NCBI RefSeq assembly: GCF_002355155.1
Contig: NZ_AP017369.1
Coordinates: forward strand, 620,001 to 684,000
Length of the DNA stretch: 64,000 nt
Source: Corynebacterium suranareeae
GTDB taxonomy: Bacteria > Actinomycetota > Actinomycetes > Mycobacteriales > Mycobacteriaceae
Reading direction: 5' to 3'
Numbering within the stretch: position 1 is the stretch's first letter; each line of letters opens with the position of its first letter. This document shows, piece by piece, positions 17,940 to 27,233 of this stretch. A program made the translations under genes and the position numbers. A model generated the notes under the pieces. It was not told the DNA's origin and ran no database searches. It worked only from the letters and a program-made list of their open reading frames with translations.

Positions 17940-18836
17940 TTAGCTCAACGCCAAGGCCAGGCCGGTCAGCACGGCCCACAACGCCATGGAGCGCCCCGTA
18001 GCGCCGATAACGGGAATCAGATCCTTGCCCGTGGCATGAGCACGGATCGGCTTCGCAGCTTTTAAAGCCAGCGGGAAAACAATGATCGCGATGAGCGCCG
18101 GCCAGGCAACAAACGCCAAGCAAATCGACATGATAAACGGCGTGGAAATCAACGCAAGAAACAGCCTGCGTGCACCAGCATCCCCCAAGCGGACAGCGAG
18201 AGTGATCTTTCCAGACTCACGATCCGTTGGGATATCACGGATATTGTTAGCCAAATTCACCCCAGCAGACATGGAACCCACACCGACTGCAGCTGCCACA
18301 CCAACCCAACTCACAAAACCCGCCTGGGTGAATTGCGTACCCAACACCGCAACCAAACCAAAGAAAACAAACACCGCGACCTCACCCAACCCGCGGTACC
18401 CATAAGGATTCTTACCACCGGTGTAAAACCACGCACCCAGCACACAGATGATTCCGATGATGATCAGCCACCATGCGCTCAAAAGGCTCAGTGCGGTGCC
18501 GGCAATCCCTGCCACACCAAAAGAGATAAATGCAGCAGCCTTCACCTTCTTCGGTGCAGCCAAGCCAGAACCAGTAAGGCGCAGCGGGCCGGTGCGATCC
18601 TCATCAGTGCCACGAATACCATCTGAATAATCGTTGGCGTAATTCACACCGATGATCAAAGCCCACGCCACTATCAACGCCAGCAGGGCCTTCCACCACA
18701 CAAAACCACCATGAAACGCTGCAACGCCAGAACCAGCAATAACCGGAGCAAAAGCATTAGCCCAGGTATGTGGGCGAGCGCCTTGAATCCAATCAGAAAA
18801 AGTTGCAGAAGTTGGTTGAGGTTCGGTGTGAGACAT
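17940..18836 (-). CDS. menA: 1,4-dihydroxy-2-naphthoate polyprenyltransferase
   Basis: 298 residues with eight to nine membrane helices, of the UbiA superfamily. The prenyl-diphosphate/Mg-binding motif is NYANDYSDGIRGTDEDRTG (about residues 65-83), with the second Asp-rich segment NNIRDIPTDRESGK near residues 192-205. It attaches the polyprenyl chain to dihydroxynaphthoate, giving demethylmenaquinone. It reads away from the glycosyltransferase gene, with a 178-bp divergent promoter region between them. menE lies 1 kb beyond. Confidence 0.96.
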   Translation of the reverse strand: MSHTEPQPTSATFSDWIQGARPHTWANAFAPVIAGSGVAAFHGGFVWWKALLALIVAWALIIGVNYANDYSDGIRGTDEDRTGPLRLTGSGLAAPKKVKAAAFISFGVAGIAGTALSLLSAWWLIIIGIICVLGAWFYTGGKNPYGYRGLGEVAVFVFFGLVAVLGTQFTQAGFVSWVGVAAAVGVGSMSAGVNLANNIRDIPTDRESGKITLAVRLGDAGARRLFLALISTPFIMSICLAFVAWPALIAIIVFPLALKAAKPIRAHATGKDLIPVIGATGRSMALWAVLTGLALALS

Positions 18837-19014
18837 AGTATCTATCTTTCCCCATCAACCATGTGATTGTGCAATCAGTGGCTTTTGTGGAGGGGTTTTG
18901 CAAAAGGGTCTGTCTTTTCAGAGTCAGTCGGGCAGACGGTGTCATGGAATGAAACGCTATTGTGAAATAAGCGGATAAGTTTCATAGTCAATCGAGGAGG
19001 AGTCGCAGTAGTTT

Positions 19015-19881
19015 ATGTGGGTTGGTTATGCGGTTCGGCAGATCGCCAGCGTTTTCCTTACTCTTTTGCGGATGCTGCCATTGGCAGTACGAAATCGAGT
19101 ATCCAGGGGTCAAATCCCGAAAACCGGCGACGTAGTGATTTCACTGACCACCCATGGGAAAAGAATCAACCACGTTCACTTCACCATTGAATCCATAGCG
19201 CGCGGACATATCAAAGCACCAATTGTGCTGTGGCTGGACAAGCAAGATTTTGACAGTACGTGGCCTGCGACGATGAACCGCCTTGTTGATCGCGGCCTCC
19301 AAGTACGGTGCAGCGACGGATCCTATGGGCCGCACACTAAATATTGGAACCAATTCCGCGAAGTCCACGGAACCGGAGTGCGCGTCGCCACGGTAGATGA
19401 TGACATGATCTACCCCGAGTGGTTCCTGCAGCGTCTGCTATTTATCGGCGATCTGCGCATGGATGCGGTTGTCGCCTACCGGGCGCACAGAATTGAGCTT
19501 CGCGACGAGCACCTGCTCCCTTACGTTAAATGGAGCCCCGCAGACACTTCTAAAGCATCATTTTTGCACTTCGCCACTGGTGTCTCTGGTGTGTTATATC
19601 CGGTGACGTTTATCGATTATGTGGTGTCCCAAGGCGATGTTTTCCTGCAAACCTGCAAACGTGCCGACGATGTGTGGCTCCATGCCTGTGCACTTCGTTC
19701 AGATCACCCAATTCGCCAGGTCTATGCACAACCCCGCCACTTCGCTGTCGTTCCCACCACCCAGGTTGGTGCCCTAGTTGTAGGCAACACACTCATGGGC
19801 GGAAATGATGAGCAGATCGCCAAAGTTTATACAGACGAAGATGTGGCAAAACTTGTAGAAGCCAGCAAGAGGGAAGACTAA
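19015..19881 (+). CDS. Glycosyltransferase-like protein (GT-A fold, DxD motif)
   Basis: 288 residues. An N-terminal hydrophobic stretch (about residues 9-27) may anchor it to the membrane. VISLTTHGKRI then begins a Rossmann-like domain, and VATVDDDMIYPEWFL carries a DDD motif typical of GT-A enzymes that bind nucleotide sugars through a metal. The best ribosome-binding site (GAGGAGG) is 14 bp before ATG 19015, rather far, so the start is not certain. Its 3' end overlaps menE (convergent) by 4 bp. Acceptor and donor are unknown. Confidence 0.72.
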   Translation: MWVGYAVRQIASVFLTLLRMLPLAVRNRVSRGQIPKTGDVVISLTTHGKRINHVHFTIESIARGHIKAPIVLWLDKQDFDSTWPATMNRLVDRGLQVRCSDGSYGPHTKYWNQFREVHGTGVRVATVDDDMIYPEWFLQRLLFIGDLRMDAVVAYRAHRIELRDEHLLPYVKWSPADTSKASFLHFATGVSGVLYPVTFIDYVVSQGDVFLQTCKRADDVWLHACALRSDHPIRQVYAQPRHFAVVPTTQVGALVVGNTLMGGNDEQIAKVYTDEDVAKLVEASKRED

Positions 19882-21008
19882 AACAGCTTTTGAATAGCGC
19901 GTCTATCTGCTTTTCCAGGACCAATGCTTGGAAGAGTCTCGAGGTGTTTTAAGCGCTTGGGCAGTTGCCAACGGGGGAGATCATCGAGGCCCTCGATTAC
20001 TTCTGACGGCGAAATTGAGCCGGAATACACAGCCACAATTGCTTGTCCTAGGCGGGGATCTGGAATGCCCACCACACAAGCCGCAGTTACTCCTTTGATA
20101 TCTGCAATGGCTCGCTCGAGTACTTCTGGGTGAAGCTTTAATCCACCGGAATCGATGATCGCATCAACTCGGCCAGTAACAGACAAAATGCCATCTCGTA
20201 GCTCGCCGGCATCGGAAGTGGTGAACCAGCCTTCGTTGGCAAAATCGGGATGATTGGGGGCGTTTCGATACCCCTGGGCGATCATGGGGCCACCGAGTTC
20301 AATGCGATCGTTTCGGAGCCGGACTTTTGCACTAGGAATCGGTTTTCCGCCATAGATGCAGCCGCCAGACGTTTCTGAGGAACCGTAAGTGGTAACAATG
20401 CTGATTCCCAGTTTTTTCGCTGAGGTTAGAGCTTGCTTGGACAGGGCTGCGCCGCCGACGAGGATGGCGTCGAACAGCTTTAAAGCCTCAATACCAGGCA
20501 GGGAATTCATGGCCTTGAGCAGCTGCATGGGGGTTAAAGAGGTGTAGATTCGGTCACCGGTGTTTTTTAATTCTGCGGCAGCTGTGGCGAAATCGTCGAT
20601 ATGAAAGCCTGTGCTTAAATCGATTGCCAATGGCTCGACACCTGCGATCAGGCTGCGGATTAACACCTGCATTCCGGCAATGTGGTGCGCTGGCATGGCA
20701 AGCAACCACTGGCCTTCACCACCTAGGAATTGGTGTGTGGCATCGGCGGAGCTCACCAGATTCAGTGGAGTTAATTGTGCACCTTTTGGAGTGCCAGTAG
20801 AACCAGAAGTGGCCATCACCAAAGCGATCGAAGGATCGATGGTGTGGCCAACATGTTGGGAATCGCGCAATAACTGTGCCCGGTTTTTATCCTGGGATGG
20901 AATAGGGAGGAAAGTTTTCTTTCCTGCGATAGCGTCCTCGAGATCTTTCAAAATCGTTGTGGGATGTGCAAGATCTACAGGTAATGCTTCGAGGACGCGG
21001 GTATTCAT
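19878..21008 (-). CDS. menE: o-Succinylbenzoate-CoA ligase
   Basis: 376 residues, in the short range typical of actinobacterial MenE. The adenylate-forming motifs are present: P-loop-like MATSGSTGTPKGAQLTP (about residues 64-80), TYGSSETSGG, and the C-terminal hinge with GRVDAIIDSGG and a catalytic Lys near GPGKADRRAIQ. It activates o-succinylbenzoate for MenB. It reads in the same direction as the DoxX gene just upstream (60-bp gap). Confidence 0.94.
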   Translation of the reverse strand: MNTRVLEALPVDLAHPTTILKDLEDAIAGKKTFLPIPSQDKNRAQLLRDSQHVGHTIDPSIALVMATSGSTGTPKGAQLTPLNLVSSADATHQFLGGEGQWLLAMPAHHIAGMQVLIRSLIAGVEPLAIDLSTGFHIDDFATAAAELKNTGDRIYTSLTPMQLLKAMNSLPGIEALKLFDAILVGGAALSKQALTSAKKLGISIVTTYGSSETSGGCIYGGKPIPSAKVRLRNDRIELGGPMIAQGYRNAPNHPDFANEGWFTTSDAGELRDGILSVTGRVDAIIDSGGLKLHPEVLERAIADIKGVTAACVVGIPDPRLGQAIVAVYSGSISPSEVIEGLDDLPRWQLPKRLKHLETLPSIGPGKADRRAIQKLF

Positions 21009-21068
21009 AGTTTGTGATTCTAGTGGGCTTTTGATCAGTCTAAAGAGTCGAGCCCGGGTTTTGATGTT

Positions 21069-21476
21069 CTATGCTTTGCGCTTTGCCAGAGCAGCGTCGA
21101 TGCTCCATGCGCCTGCACCGGCTGCGATAAGCAGAAGTGCACCTGCACCGATTGCACCAACGAGCTCCCAGCCATTGTTGCTGACAAAGATGCCGGAGGA
21201 TACGTGTGCAAATAGTGCTGCAAGAAGCATGTCAAGTGCCACGATAGCGCCCACGATGCGAGTAAACGCTCCTAGGATAATCAGGATTCCGCCGACAAGT
21301 TCAATCAGGGCAGCAAGGATGGCTGCGAAACCTGCAGCAGGGATACCAAGGGATCCGAAGAAGCCGGTGACTCCTTCGAGTCCTGTGATAGCAAATTTGT
21401 CCCAGCCGTGGGCGATCAAGATGACGCCGAGGAGGATGCGGGCGAGGAGGAAGGAAATTTCTTTGATTGTTGACAT
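21069..21476 (-). CDS. DoxX-family membrane protein
   Basis: 135 residues with four membrane helices and the DoxX N-terminal pattern LLARILLGVILIAHGWDKF. Family members associate with quinone-linked or thiol redox chemistry in membranes. ATG 21476 was chosen; GTG 21482 two codons upstream is an alternative. Its position immediately upstream of menE fits a link to quinone metabolism, but the activity is not established. Confidence 0.87.
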   Translation of the reverse strand: MSTIKEISFLLARILLGVILIAHGWDKFAITGLEGVTGFFGSLGIPAAGFAAILAALIELVGGILIILGAFTRIVGAIVALDMLLAALFAHVSSGIFVSNNGWELVGAIGAGALLLIAAGAGAWSIDAALAKRKA

Positions 21477-21560
21477 GGGCACTAAAGCTAGATGGAATTA
21501 GTTTCCGTGTCAACTATTGGGATTGGGTCGGAAGTTTCTGGCAAATATAAAGGCCAGCTA

Positions 21561-23123
21561 TTAACGATCTATTTCCCGAGGTACAGCCCATTTATTCGGA
21601 TCGGAAACGGGATCTGGAAGAAGCTCGGCGGGGAAAGATTGATAAGAAATCGGGCGCATAAATCTCTCGATTGCCAGGGTTCCAACACTTGTAGATTGCG
21701 CATTGGACGTAGCAGGGAATGGACCTCCGTGGATAACCGCATGCCCAACTTCCACTCCAGTTGGCCAGCCTCCGAAAAGAATGCGGCCCGCAAGGTCTTC
21801 CAAAAGGGGGATAAGTTGGGTCACTTCCCCAAAATCATCCTGGGATGAATGGATCGTGGCGGTTAGTTGTCCTTCGAGAACCAATGCTGCTTCGTGCAGT
21901 TGTTCCGGGGAGTCATAGCGAACAATCAGTGATGCAGCACCGAAAATTTCCTCCTGCAACACAGCATTATTCAGCAAGGTTTGAATGTCGCTTTCAAACA
22001 CCACCGGCCCTGGCGCATTTTCACCAGCCCCAGGTTTACCGTGGGCACGAATGCCAACACCGGGTTGCTTTTCTAGGTTGTCCACTCCGCGCTGCCAGGC
22101 CTCGGCAATGCCCTTGGTGAGCATGGTTTGCCCCGTTGTGCCAGCAAACTCGGAGGCTACGAGCTGCACAAAGGCATCACCTGCAACTCCTCGGGGGACA
22201 AACACCAAACCAGGCTTTGTGCACAATTGCCCCGAACTGCCAGTGATCGATGCAGTAAAAGCTGCAGCTAAAGATGTCGAAGATTCCAAATCTGCAAGCG
22301 CGCCGGGAAAAACAAACACAGGATTTGTGGCACTCATTTCCGCAAAAACCGGCACGGGCACCGGCCTGTTGAACGCCGTGTGCATCAACGCCAGGCCACC
22401 CTGCCGCGATCCTGTAAAACCGATCGCCTGAATTGCCGGATCGGCCGCCAATTCTTGACCAATTTCCACCCCACGCCCGTAGACAAGATTAAACACACCA
22501 GCATCAAGCCCATGCTTTTCGACGGCGCCGAGCACCGCTTGCCCTACGAGCTCAGCGGTTCCAGGGTGCGCATTATGTGCTTTGAAAACCACAGGGCAAC
22601 CCGCTGCCAACGCAGATGCAGTATCTCCACCTGCGGTAGAAAATGCGAGGGGAAAGTTGCTCGCGCCGAATACAGCAACAGGGCCCAACGGAATGTGGCG
22701 TTGTCTAAGGTCAACGCGGGGTCCACGTTCGATACGGACTCGGTGGAATTCTCCACTTTTCACCGTGGTGGCAAAAAGCCTGAGTTGATTGCTGGTTCGC
22801 GCGACTTCACCAGTCAACCGAGCTGGCGTTAGACCTGTTTCCAGGCTTGCGCGTTGCACAATCTCCTCAGTTAGAGCATCGATATTATCTGCGATGGAGT
22901 TAAGGAAATCAGCCCTAAGCTCAGGTGATGTAAGACGGTAGCTTTGAAAAGCTCTTTTGGCAGCAGTTGTGGCTTTTCGTAATTGTGCACTGCTGGCCAA
23001 GGAATAGGAAGGCTCTAAGCGGGCGTTTGTCCGGGGATCAAAACCAGTAATTTCTCCATTTGTTCCTGGGATCCAGGTGCCGTCGATAAGCGAACATCCA
23101 TGCAATGCTGTTGCGGTGATCAT
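21561..23123 (-). CDS. alpha-Ketoglutarate semialdehyde (2,5-dioxovalerate) dehydrogenase
   Basis: 520-residue NAD(P)-dependent aldehyde dehydrogenase. The cofactor segment (FGASNFPLAFSTAGGD) and the catalytic cysteine region (SSGQLCTKPGLVFV) are clear. Sequence type and length match the KGSADH branch that oxidises 2,5-dioxopentanoate to 2-oxoglutarate at the end of the non-phosphorylating glucarate/galactarate or pentose routes. Its start overlaps kdgD by 4 bp, so the two consecutive pathway steps are translationally coupled. Confidence 0.9.
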   Translation of the reverse strand: MITATALHGCSLIDGTWIPGTNGEITGFDPRTNARLEPSYSLASSAQLRKATTAAKRAFQSYRLTSPELRADFLNSIADNIDALTEEIVQRASLETGLTPARLTGEVARTSNQLRLFATTVKSGEFHRVRIERGPRVDLRQRHIPLGPVAVFGASNFPLAFSTAGGDTASALAAGCPVVFKAHNAHPGTAELVGQAVLGAVEKHGLDAGVFNLVYGRGVEIGQELAADPAIQAIGFTGSRQGGLALMHTAFNRPVPVPVFAEMSATNPVFVFPGALADLESSTSLAAAFTASITGSSGQLCTKPGLVFVPRGVAGDAFVQLVASEFAGTTGQTMLTKGIAEAWQRGVDNLEKQPGVGIRAHGKPGAGENAPGPVVFESDIQTLLNNAVLQEEIFGAASLIVRYDSPEQLHEAALVLEGQLTATIHSSQDDFGEVTQLIPLLEDLAGRILFGGWPTGVEVGHAVIHGGPFPATSNAQSTSVGTLAIERFMRPISYQSFPAELLPDPVSDPNKWAVPREIDR

Positions 23124-24070
23124 GCTTTCACCTCTACTGGTAGTCGGTAAGAACCCGCGCCTGATGTTTCTAGAAGCTCAGTCAAATCAGCAATGTCTTG
23201 ATCAGACAAATTGCGTAGTGGTGGTCGAACACTGCCGACATTTCGCCCGACTGCCTTGAGTCCACCCTTGACGATGGACACTCCAAAGCCTTGAGCACGG
23301 TCGCGGATATCTAGGTAGGGCAGCACGAAATCGCTGAGCTTCTTCTTTACTGCAGCACTGTCTTGGGCTCGGACATCGGCATAAAAAGCAAGGGCGAAAT
23401 CTGGAATGAAGTTGAACATGGCAGAGGAGTAGGTGCTCATACCCATTTGAAGAAGGGGCAGGGCAAACGTCTCTGCTGTTGGCAAACCGCCGAGGTAGAA
23501 GAGGCGATCTCCACACAGGGTGGTGATTTTTGCTAGGTGTTCAATGTTTCCAGTGCCGTCTTTGAAACCAATGAAGTTGGGGTAGCGCTCAGATAGTCGG
23601 GCGATAACTTCAGGGGAGTAGATGGCATTGGCACGGTTGTACACAATCACGCCCAAGGAAGTGGATTCACATACTGCTGCAGCATGGTTGTAGAGGCCTT
23701 CGGCATCGCATTCGGTCAGGTAAGGCGGAAGCAGTAAAAGCCCTTCCGCTCCGGCTGCTTCTGCACCTTGTGCATTCGCAATGGCAGTTTTGGTGGATCC
23801 CGTAGCTGATCCTAGGACAGGTACGTCCGGGTGCGAGGCTTGGACTGCCAATTGGGTGACGCGGTGGTTTTCTTCAACGGTGAGACTGAAACCTTCACCG
23901 GTGCCGCCGGCTGCGAAAAGCCCAGCAACAGGATAACTGGACTGCCATTCGATGTGTTCGGCGTAGGCAGAATCATCCACTTCAAGGTCATCGCGGAAAG
24001 CGGTGGCGGGGAATGAGAGTAGTCCATCTTTAAGATGATCTGCCAAATCTTGGGGAGAAAAGCGTGCCAT
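23120..24070 (-). CDS. kdgD: 5-dehydro-4-deoxyglucarate dehydratase
   Basis: 316 residues, DHDPS/NAL superfamily TIM barrel. The Schiff-base lysine lies in GFKDGTGN, the catalytic tyrosine in IVYNRAN, and the substrate loop is AAGGTGEGFSLT. The N-terminal segment DGLLSFPATAFRDDL is typical of KdgD. It dehydrates and decarboxylates 5-dehydro-4-deoxyglucarate to 2,5-dioxopentanoate, the substrate of the coupled dehydrogenase downstream. A LysR gene lies 93 bp upstream on the same strand. Confidence 0.92.
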   Translation of the reverse strand: MARFSPQDLADHLKDGLLSFPATAFRDDLEVDDSAYAEHIEWQSSYPVAGLFAAGGTGEGFSLTVEENHRVTQLAVQASHPDVPVLGSATGSTKTAIANAQGAEAAGAEGLLLLPPYLTECDAEGLYNHAAAVCESTSLGVIVYNRANAIYSPEVIARLSERYPNFIGFKDGTGNIEHLAKITTLCGDRLFYLGGLPTAETFALPLLQMGMSTYSSAMFNFIPDFALAFYADVRAQDSAAVKKKLSDFVLPYLDIRDRAQGFGVSIVKGGLKAVGRNVGSVRPPLRNLSDQDIADLTELLETSGAGSYRLPVEVKA

Positions 24071-24163
24071 GGGGGCTCCTTAGGTGAGTGATCTATAAGA
24101 CACTTTGGAGTCTAAGACGCGCCCGTGATACCTGTCCAAGATTAGTTTGGCATGTTGAAATAC

Positions 24164-25045
24164 TTAAAAGGTATCGTCGATATTTTGGATAAACTTCCTC
24201 ACTGCAGGATTATCATTTGTGATGGAATAAATAACCTGAAGTTCTGCTAAACCTGCAGGTAAATCATAAAAACTTCGGAACTCTACACCGTGATAATTGA
24301 GCTTTTTCGCAGATTCGGGAACAAGCGCAACACCTAATCCTGATGCCACCAAACTCACCATTGTGGTGATCTGGCTGAGCGTATGTTGCACTTGTGCATC
24401 ATGAATCGTGAAGTTTCTAATGACAATGTCATAGAGGTACTTTGCCTTCGTAGGGGAATGCTGCAACAACGGCACCCCAGTGAGATGTTTACGCAACAGC
24501 GGACGATCCTCACTCAATAATGGATGACCCTTGGGAGCTGCAAGAACTAAAGAGTCTGCTTGCAAACGCCGAGTTTTAAGACCATCAACTGGGGAACTAA
24601 GGCGCCCAATACCTAAATCCAAAAGTCCTGACTCTAAAGCCGCAACCTGTTCGGTGGATACCATCTCAAACAGATCGACACTGACACCCGGCATCTTTTC
24701 ATGTAGCCGATTCAACGTTGGGCCAAGGATAGAAAAGCCAGCAGCAGCGGTATATCCGATGTTGAGTTGTCCCCACATGCCAGAACTTGCCAACCGTGCA
24801 CGTTCTGCCGCTTTTTCTGTGGAATTTAAAATCAGGCGAGCATCTTTCAAAAATGCCAGACCCGCAGTTGTGAGTTCCACTTTGCGGTTATCGCGATCCA
24901 GCAGCGTTGCACCAACAATCTTTTCCAGTTTTTGGATCTGACGGCTAAGTGGCGGCTGAGTCATCGATAACTCGGCAGCTGCTTTGCCGAAATGTAGGTG
25001 ATTAGCCACGGCTACGAAACAGCGCAGCTGCTCTAGAGTGAACAA
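24164..25045 (-). CDS. LysR-family transcriptional regulator
   Basis: 293 residues. The N-terminal winged helix is typical (RCFVAVANHLHFGKAAAELSMTQPPLSRQIQKLE in two parts), followed by a periplasmic-binding-like effector domain. It is encoded on the same strand just upstream of kdgD and its dehydrogenase partner rather than divergently, so co-transcription or regulation of these genes is likely but not certain. The effector is unknown; a sugar acid is the natural guess. Confidence 0.92.
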   Translation of the reverse strand: MFTLEQLRCFVAVANHLHFGKAAAELSMTQPPLSRQIQKLEKIVGATLLDRDNRKVELTTAGLAFLKDARLILNSTEKAAERARLASSGMWGQLNIGYTAAAGFSILGPTLNRLHEKMPGVSVDLFEMVSTEQVAALESGLLDLGIGRLSSPVDGLKTRRLQADSLVLAAPKGHPLLSEDRPLLRKHLTGVPLLQHSPTKAKYLYDIVIRNFTIHDAQVQHTLSQITTMVSLVASGLGVALVPESAKKLNYHGVEFRSFYDLPAGLAELQVIYSITNDNPAVRKFIQNIDDTF

Positions 25046-25060
25046 GAAGACTCCAAGTAA

Positions 25061-25414
25061 TTAGTCGTGAGTTGGGAAGCCCTCAGCTTTAAGTTTCTTT
25101 TGGATGCGATCAATATCTTCTGTCTCCGGTGGCTGGCTATGCACATGGGTGATCAGCTTGCCGATCTTTTCACGGGTAATCGGCTTGTCATGGAGCCCAT
25201 TGTTTTCGCCTTCTTCGATGAGAAGATCAGCCAGTTCATTGAGATCTTCTTCCGTAAGCTCTCGTTCCAAAACATAGAACAAGGCAAAAGTATCGTGGCG
25301 TGGCACCCCGGATGGATAACCCTGGCGGAGCCAGTTGAGTGCTCGCTGGGCAAAGTTTGGGCTGTCATTTTTGGGCATGGAAATAATTTTAGGCTGATCG
25401 GAAATGAAAATCAT
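25061..25414 (-). CDS. DUF3349-family small protein
   Basis: About 117 residues. The segment FAQRALNWLRQGYPSGVPRHD followed by LERELTEEDLNELADLL matches the actinobacterial DUF3349 pattern (split here into two parts). I chose ATG 25414 because AAAGGG lies 7 bp upstream; ATG 25378 is an alternative that starts right at the domain. No function is known. It is the last gene before the LysR regulator on this strand. Confidence 0.75.
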   Translation of the reverse strand: MIFISDQPKIISMPKNDSPNFAQRALNWLRQGYPSGVPRHDTFALFYVLERELTEEDLNELADLLIEEGENNGLHDKPITREKIGKLITHVHSQPPETEDIDRIQKKLKAEGFPTHD

Positions 25415-25464
25415 TGAAATGCCCTTTTCCGGATTATTTGAAAGGGGCACCTGCGGTCTAGTGG

Positions 25465-26217
25465 TTACTGTTCGTTGAGATAAAACGCAGCAGCATTGTT
25501 CCAAAACACATTGTCCACGTGTTCTTCACCGACGGTCTCGGCAATGAGGTCAAGATCTGCATCCTCAAAGGGGCGCTTAGCTCGGGTGGATGGAAGGTCA
25601 GTGCCGATCATTAATGCTGTGGGATCCACAGCCATGATTGCTTTCATAGTCTCAGCAGGATCGAGCTCAACTCGGCCGAATCCTGTTGCTTTAACTTTGA
25701 TTCCGTTTTCCACCAGGCGGAGTAAAGCAGGAAGTCCATCGCGGTGCATACCTAGGTGATCAATGCTTACTGCAGGAAGTGAAATAAGCGTTGATTCCAA
25801 CTCGTCTAATTCGCGAGCATCGACATAGAGTTCGGTATGCCACCCAGCTAAATCATGGACTCTACGTGCTAAAGATTCCAGATCATCAAGACCTGCGGAA
25901 CCGCCACGCTTTAGATTGAAACGCACGGCCCTAATTCCCGCGGAATCAAGATCAAGAATGTCCTGATCTGTTGTATCTGCGGGGATTTGGGTAACACCAA
26001 CATATCCAGGGCCTAGAGCTGCTAAGGCATCTTTGAGGTAGCCTTGGTCAAAAGCTTGGAAAGATCCAGAAACTACAGCTCCACCAGCAACATTGAGTCC
26101 TTCAACGCGCTGTGTGTAATCGTCAACGGTGAAAGGATCCGGGAGAAACCCATTGTTTTCAATAACCGGGTGGTTTGGATCGATGATGTGGAAGTGGGTA
26201 TCAAAAAGCTTCGGTAT
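25465..26217 (-). CDS. Amidohydrolase (TIM-barrel, PDC-lactonase-like) with ATA in place of a start codon
   Basis: An uninterrupted frame of 250 codons runs from 26217 and begins xPKLFDTHFHIIDPNHP, with the N-terminal HxH metal motif of amidohydrolase family 2. The C-terminal catalytic Asp region (MIGTDLPS) and terminal helix (NNAAAFYL) are also present. The codon at the expected start is ATA, not ATG. AAAGGA lies 10 bp upstream, and the stop codon of the thioesterase is only one codon before it. The first normal start in the frame is GTG near 25926, which would delete the metal-binding N-terminus. The gene may be inactivated by an ATG-to-ATA change, weakly translated from ATA, or coupled to the preceding gene. 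Relatives hydrolyse lactones or decarboxylate cyclic acids. Confidence 0.75.
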   Translation of the reverse strand: MPKLFDTHFHIIDPNHPVIENNGFLPDPFTVDDYTQRVEGLNVAGGAVVSGSFQAFDQGYLKDALAALGPGYVGVTQIPADTTDQDILDLDSAGIRAVRFNLKRGGSAGLDDLESLARRVHDLAGWHTELYVDARELDELESTLISLPAVSIDHLGMHRDGLPALLRLVENGIKVKATGFGRVELDPAETMKAIMAVDPTALMIGTDLPSTRAKRPFEDADLDLIAETVGEEHVDNVFWNNAAAFYLNEQ

Positions 26218-26220
26218 GGT

Positions 26221-26640
26221 TTAGTTGTCCTTTGGGGATTGTGGAAGTCGGGACACAAATTTCTCGCGGTTTACTACGCCACGCTGGTGTGTTCCGGTGC
26301 TGATGGTGGCAAACTCGTCAGCTGCAGTGATGTTGAAAGTAACGGCACGACGGTTGATTTCAGCGACCTCAACATCGATGGTGACTGTGGATCCTGGCAC
26401 GGTTGGTGAGGCGTGGGAGAAGTTCACATGGGTGCCCAGTGAGATTTCGTCGTCGTCTAAATGTGGGCGCAGAAGTTCCATGCATGCCCACTCAATGATG
26501 CCGACCATGTATCCAGTCGCCAATACATCTGGCATCGATTCAAAGTCAGATGCCTCTGGTAGGAGATTGGGAACCGTACGGTTTGCAGGCACCGTGTAGG
26601 TCATCTGGTGGGTTAGACCGGTAGTTAGTGTGTCTTTCAT
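26221..26640 (-). CDS. Thioesterase, hot-dog fold, FlK-like
   Basis: 139 residues. The segment VLATGYMVGIIEWACMELL, then SLGTHVNFSHASPTVPG, follows the pattern of fluoroacetyl-CoA thioesterase FlK and its many relatives, with the Thr, Glu and His triad positions present. The actual substrate is probably another acyl-CoA. The start overlaps the TetR stop by 4 bp, so the two are coupled. The amidohydrolase frame begins one codon after its stop. Confidence 0.82.
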   Translation of the reverse strand: MKDTLTTGLTHQMTYTVPANRTVPNLLPEASDFESMPDVLATGYMVGIIEWACMELLRPHLDDDEISLGTHVNFSHASPTVPGSTVTIDVEVAEINRRAVTFNITAADEFATISTGTHQRGVVNREKFVSRLPQSPKDN

Positions 26641-27227
26641 GATTTGTCTCCTGGAGTAATTCGTCGAAGGTTAATTAGTTCGCTCGCAGCTTGTTTTGCA
26701 TCCACAATTCCGGTGATCTCGCCGGTGGTGATAACTCGCACGTTCGCGCCGTCGATAAGCAATGAAAAGAAGGAGCCGCACTCTGTGGGGCTTTCCAGAC
26801 CATCTTGAGCGGCAAGCTCGATGAGCTTTTGGCGAATCCATGTTTTGTAGTCTGCGATAACCACGCGGGCGGGATGCTCAGGGTCGGGGAGTTCTGCTGC
26901 AGCGTTGGTGAACGGGCAACCGCGGAAACCTGGCTTTGCATGCCCGGCGATAAAACGATCAAACAGCGCGAGCACACGACTATCTGTATCGGCTGGCACG
27001 TTGTTGAGGTATTCCGTGATCTCCCGTTTTCTGGTGTCGCTGCGGCGTTGCAAAACTGCGGCGACCAGGCCAGCTTTAGTGCCGAACTGGGCGTACAGCG
27101 TCGGTTTTGACACTCCGGATTCTGCCACAACCCGGTCGACTCCGATCGCGCCGATTCCTTCTGAGTAAAACAATCGTGTGGCTACAGTGAGGAGTTTTTC
27201 TCCGCTTGTCGAGTACATGACGATCAT
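26637..27227 (-). CDS. TetR-family transcriptional regulator
   Basis: 196 residues. The N-terminal HTH is ATRLFYSEGIGAIGVDRVVA followed by SGVSKPTLYAQFGTKAGLV. The C-terminal part contains the GCPFTNAAAELPDPEHPA segment seen in the TetR_C_13-like/YcdC-type group. Two close ATGs (27227, 27218) are possible starts. A perfect 14-bp palindrome lies 7 bp upstream, which suggests autoregulation of this three-gene unit (regulator, thioesterase, amidohydrolase). Confidence 0.9.
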   Translation of the reverse strand: MIVMYSTSGEKLLTVATRLFYSEGIGAIGVDRVVAESGVSKPTLYAQFGTKAGLVAAVLQRRSDTRKREITEYLNNVPADTDSRVLALFDRFIAGHAKPGFRGCPFTNAAAELPDPEHPARVVIADYKTWIRQKLIELAAQDGLESPTECGSFFSLLIDGANVRVITTGEITGIVDAKQAASELINLRRITPGDKS

Positions 27228-27233
27228 ATTAAC

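Noticed and set aside
25465..25926. Short amidohydrolase starting at GTG near 25926
   Set aside because: This would remove the N-terminal metal motif; the same frame continues upstream to the ATA codon with clear homology.
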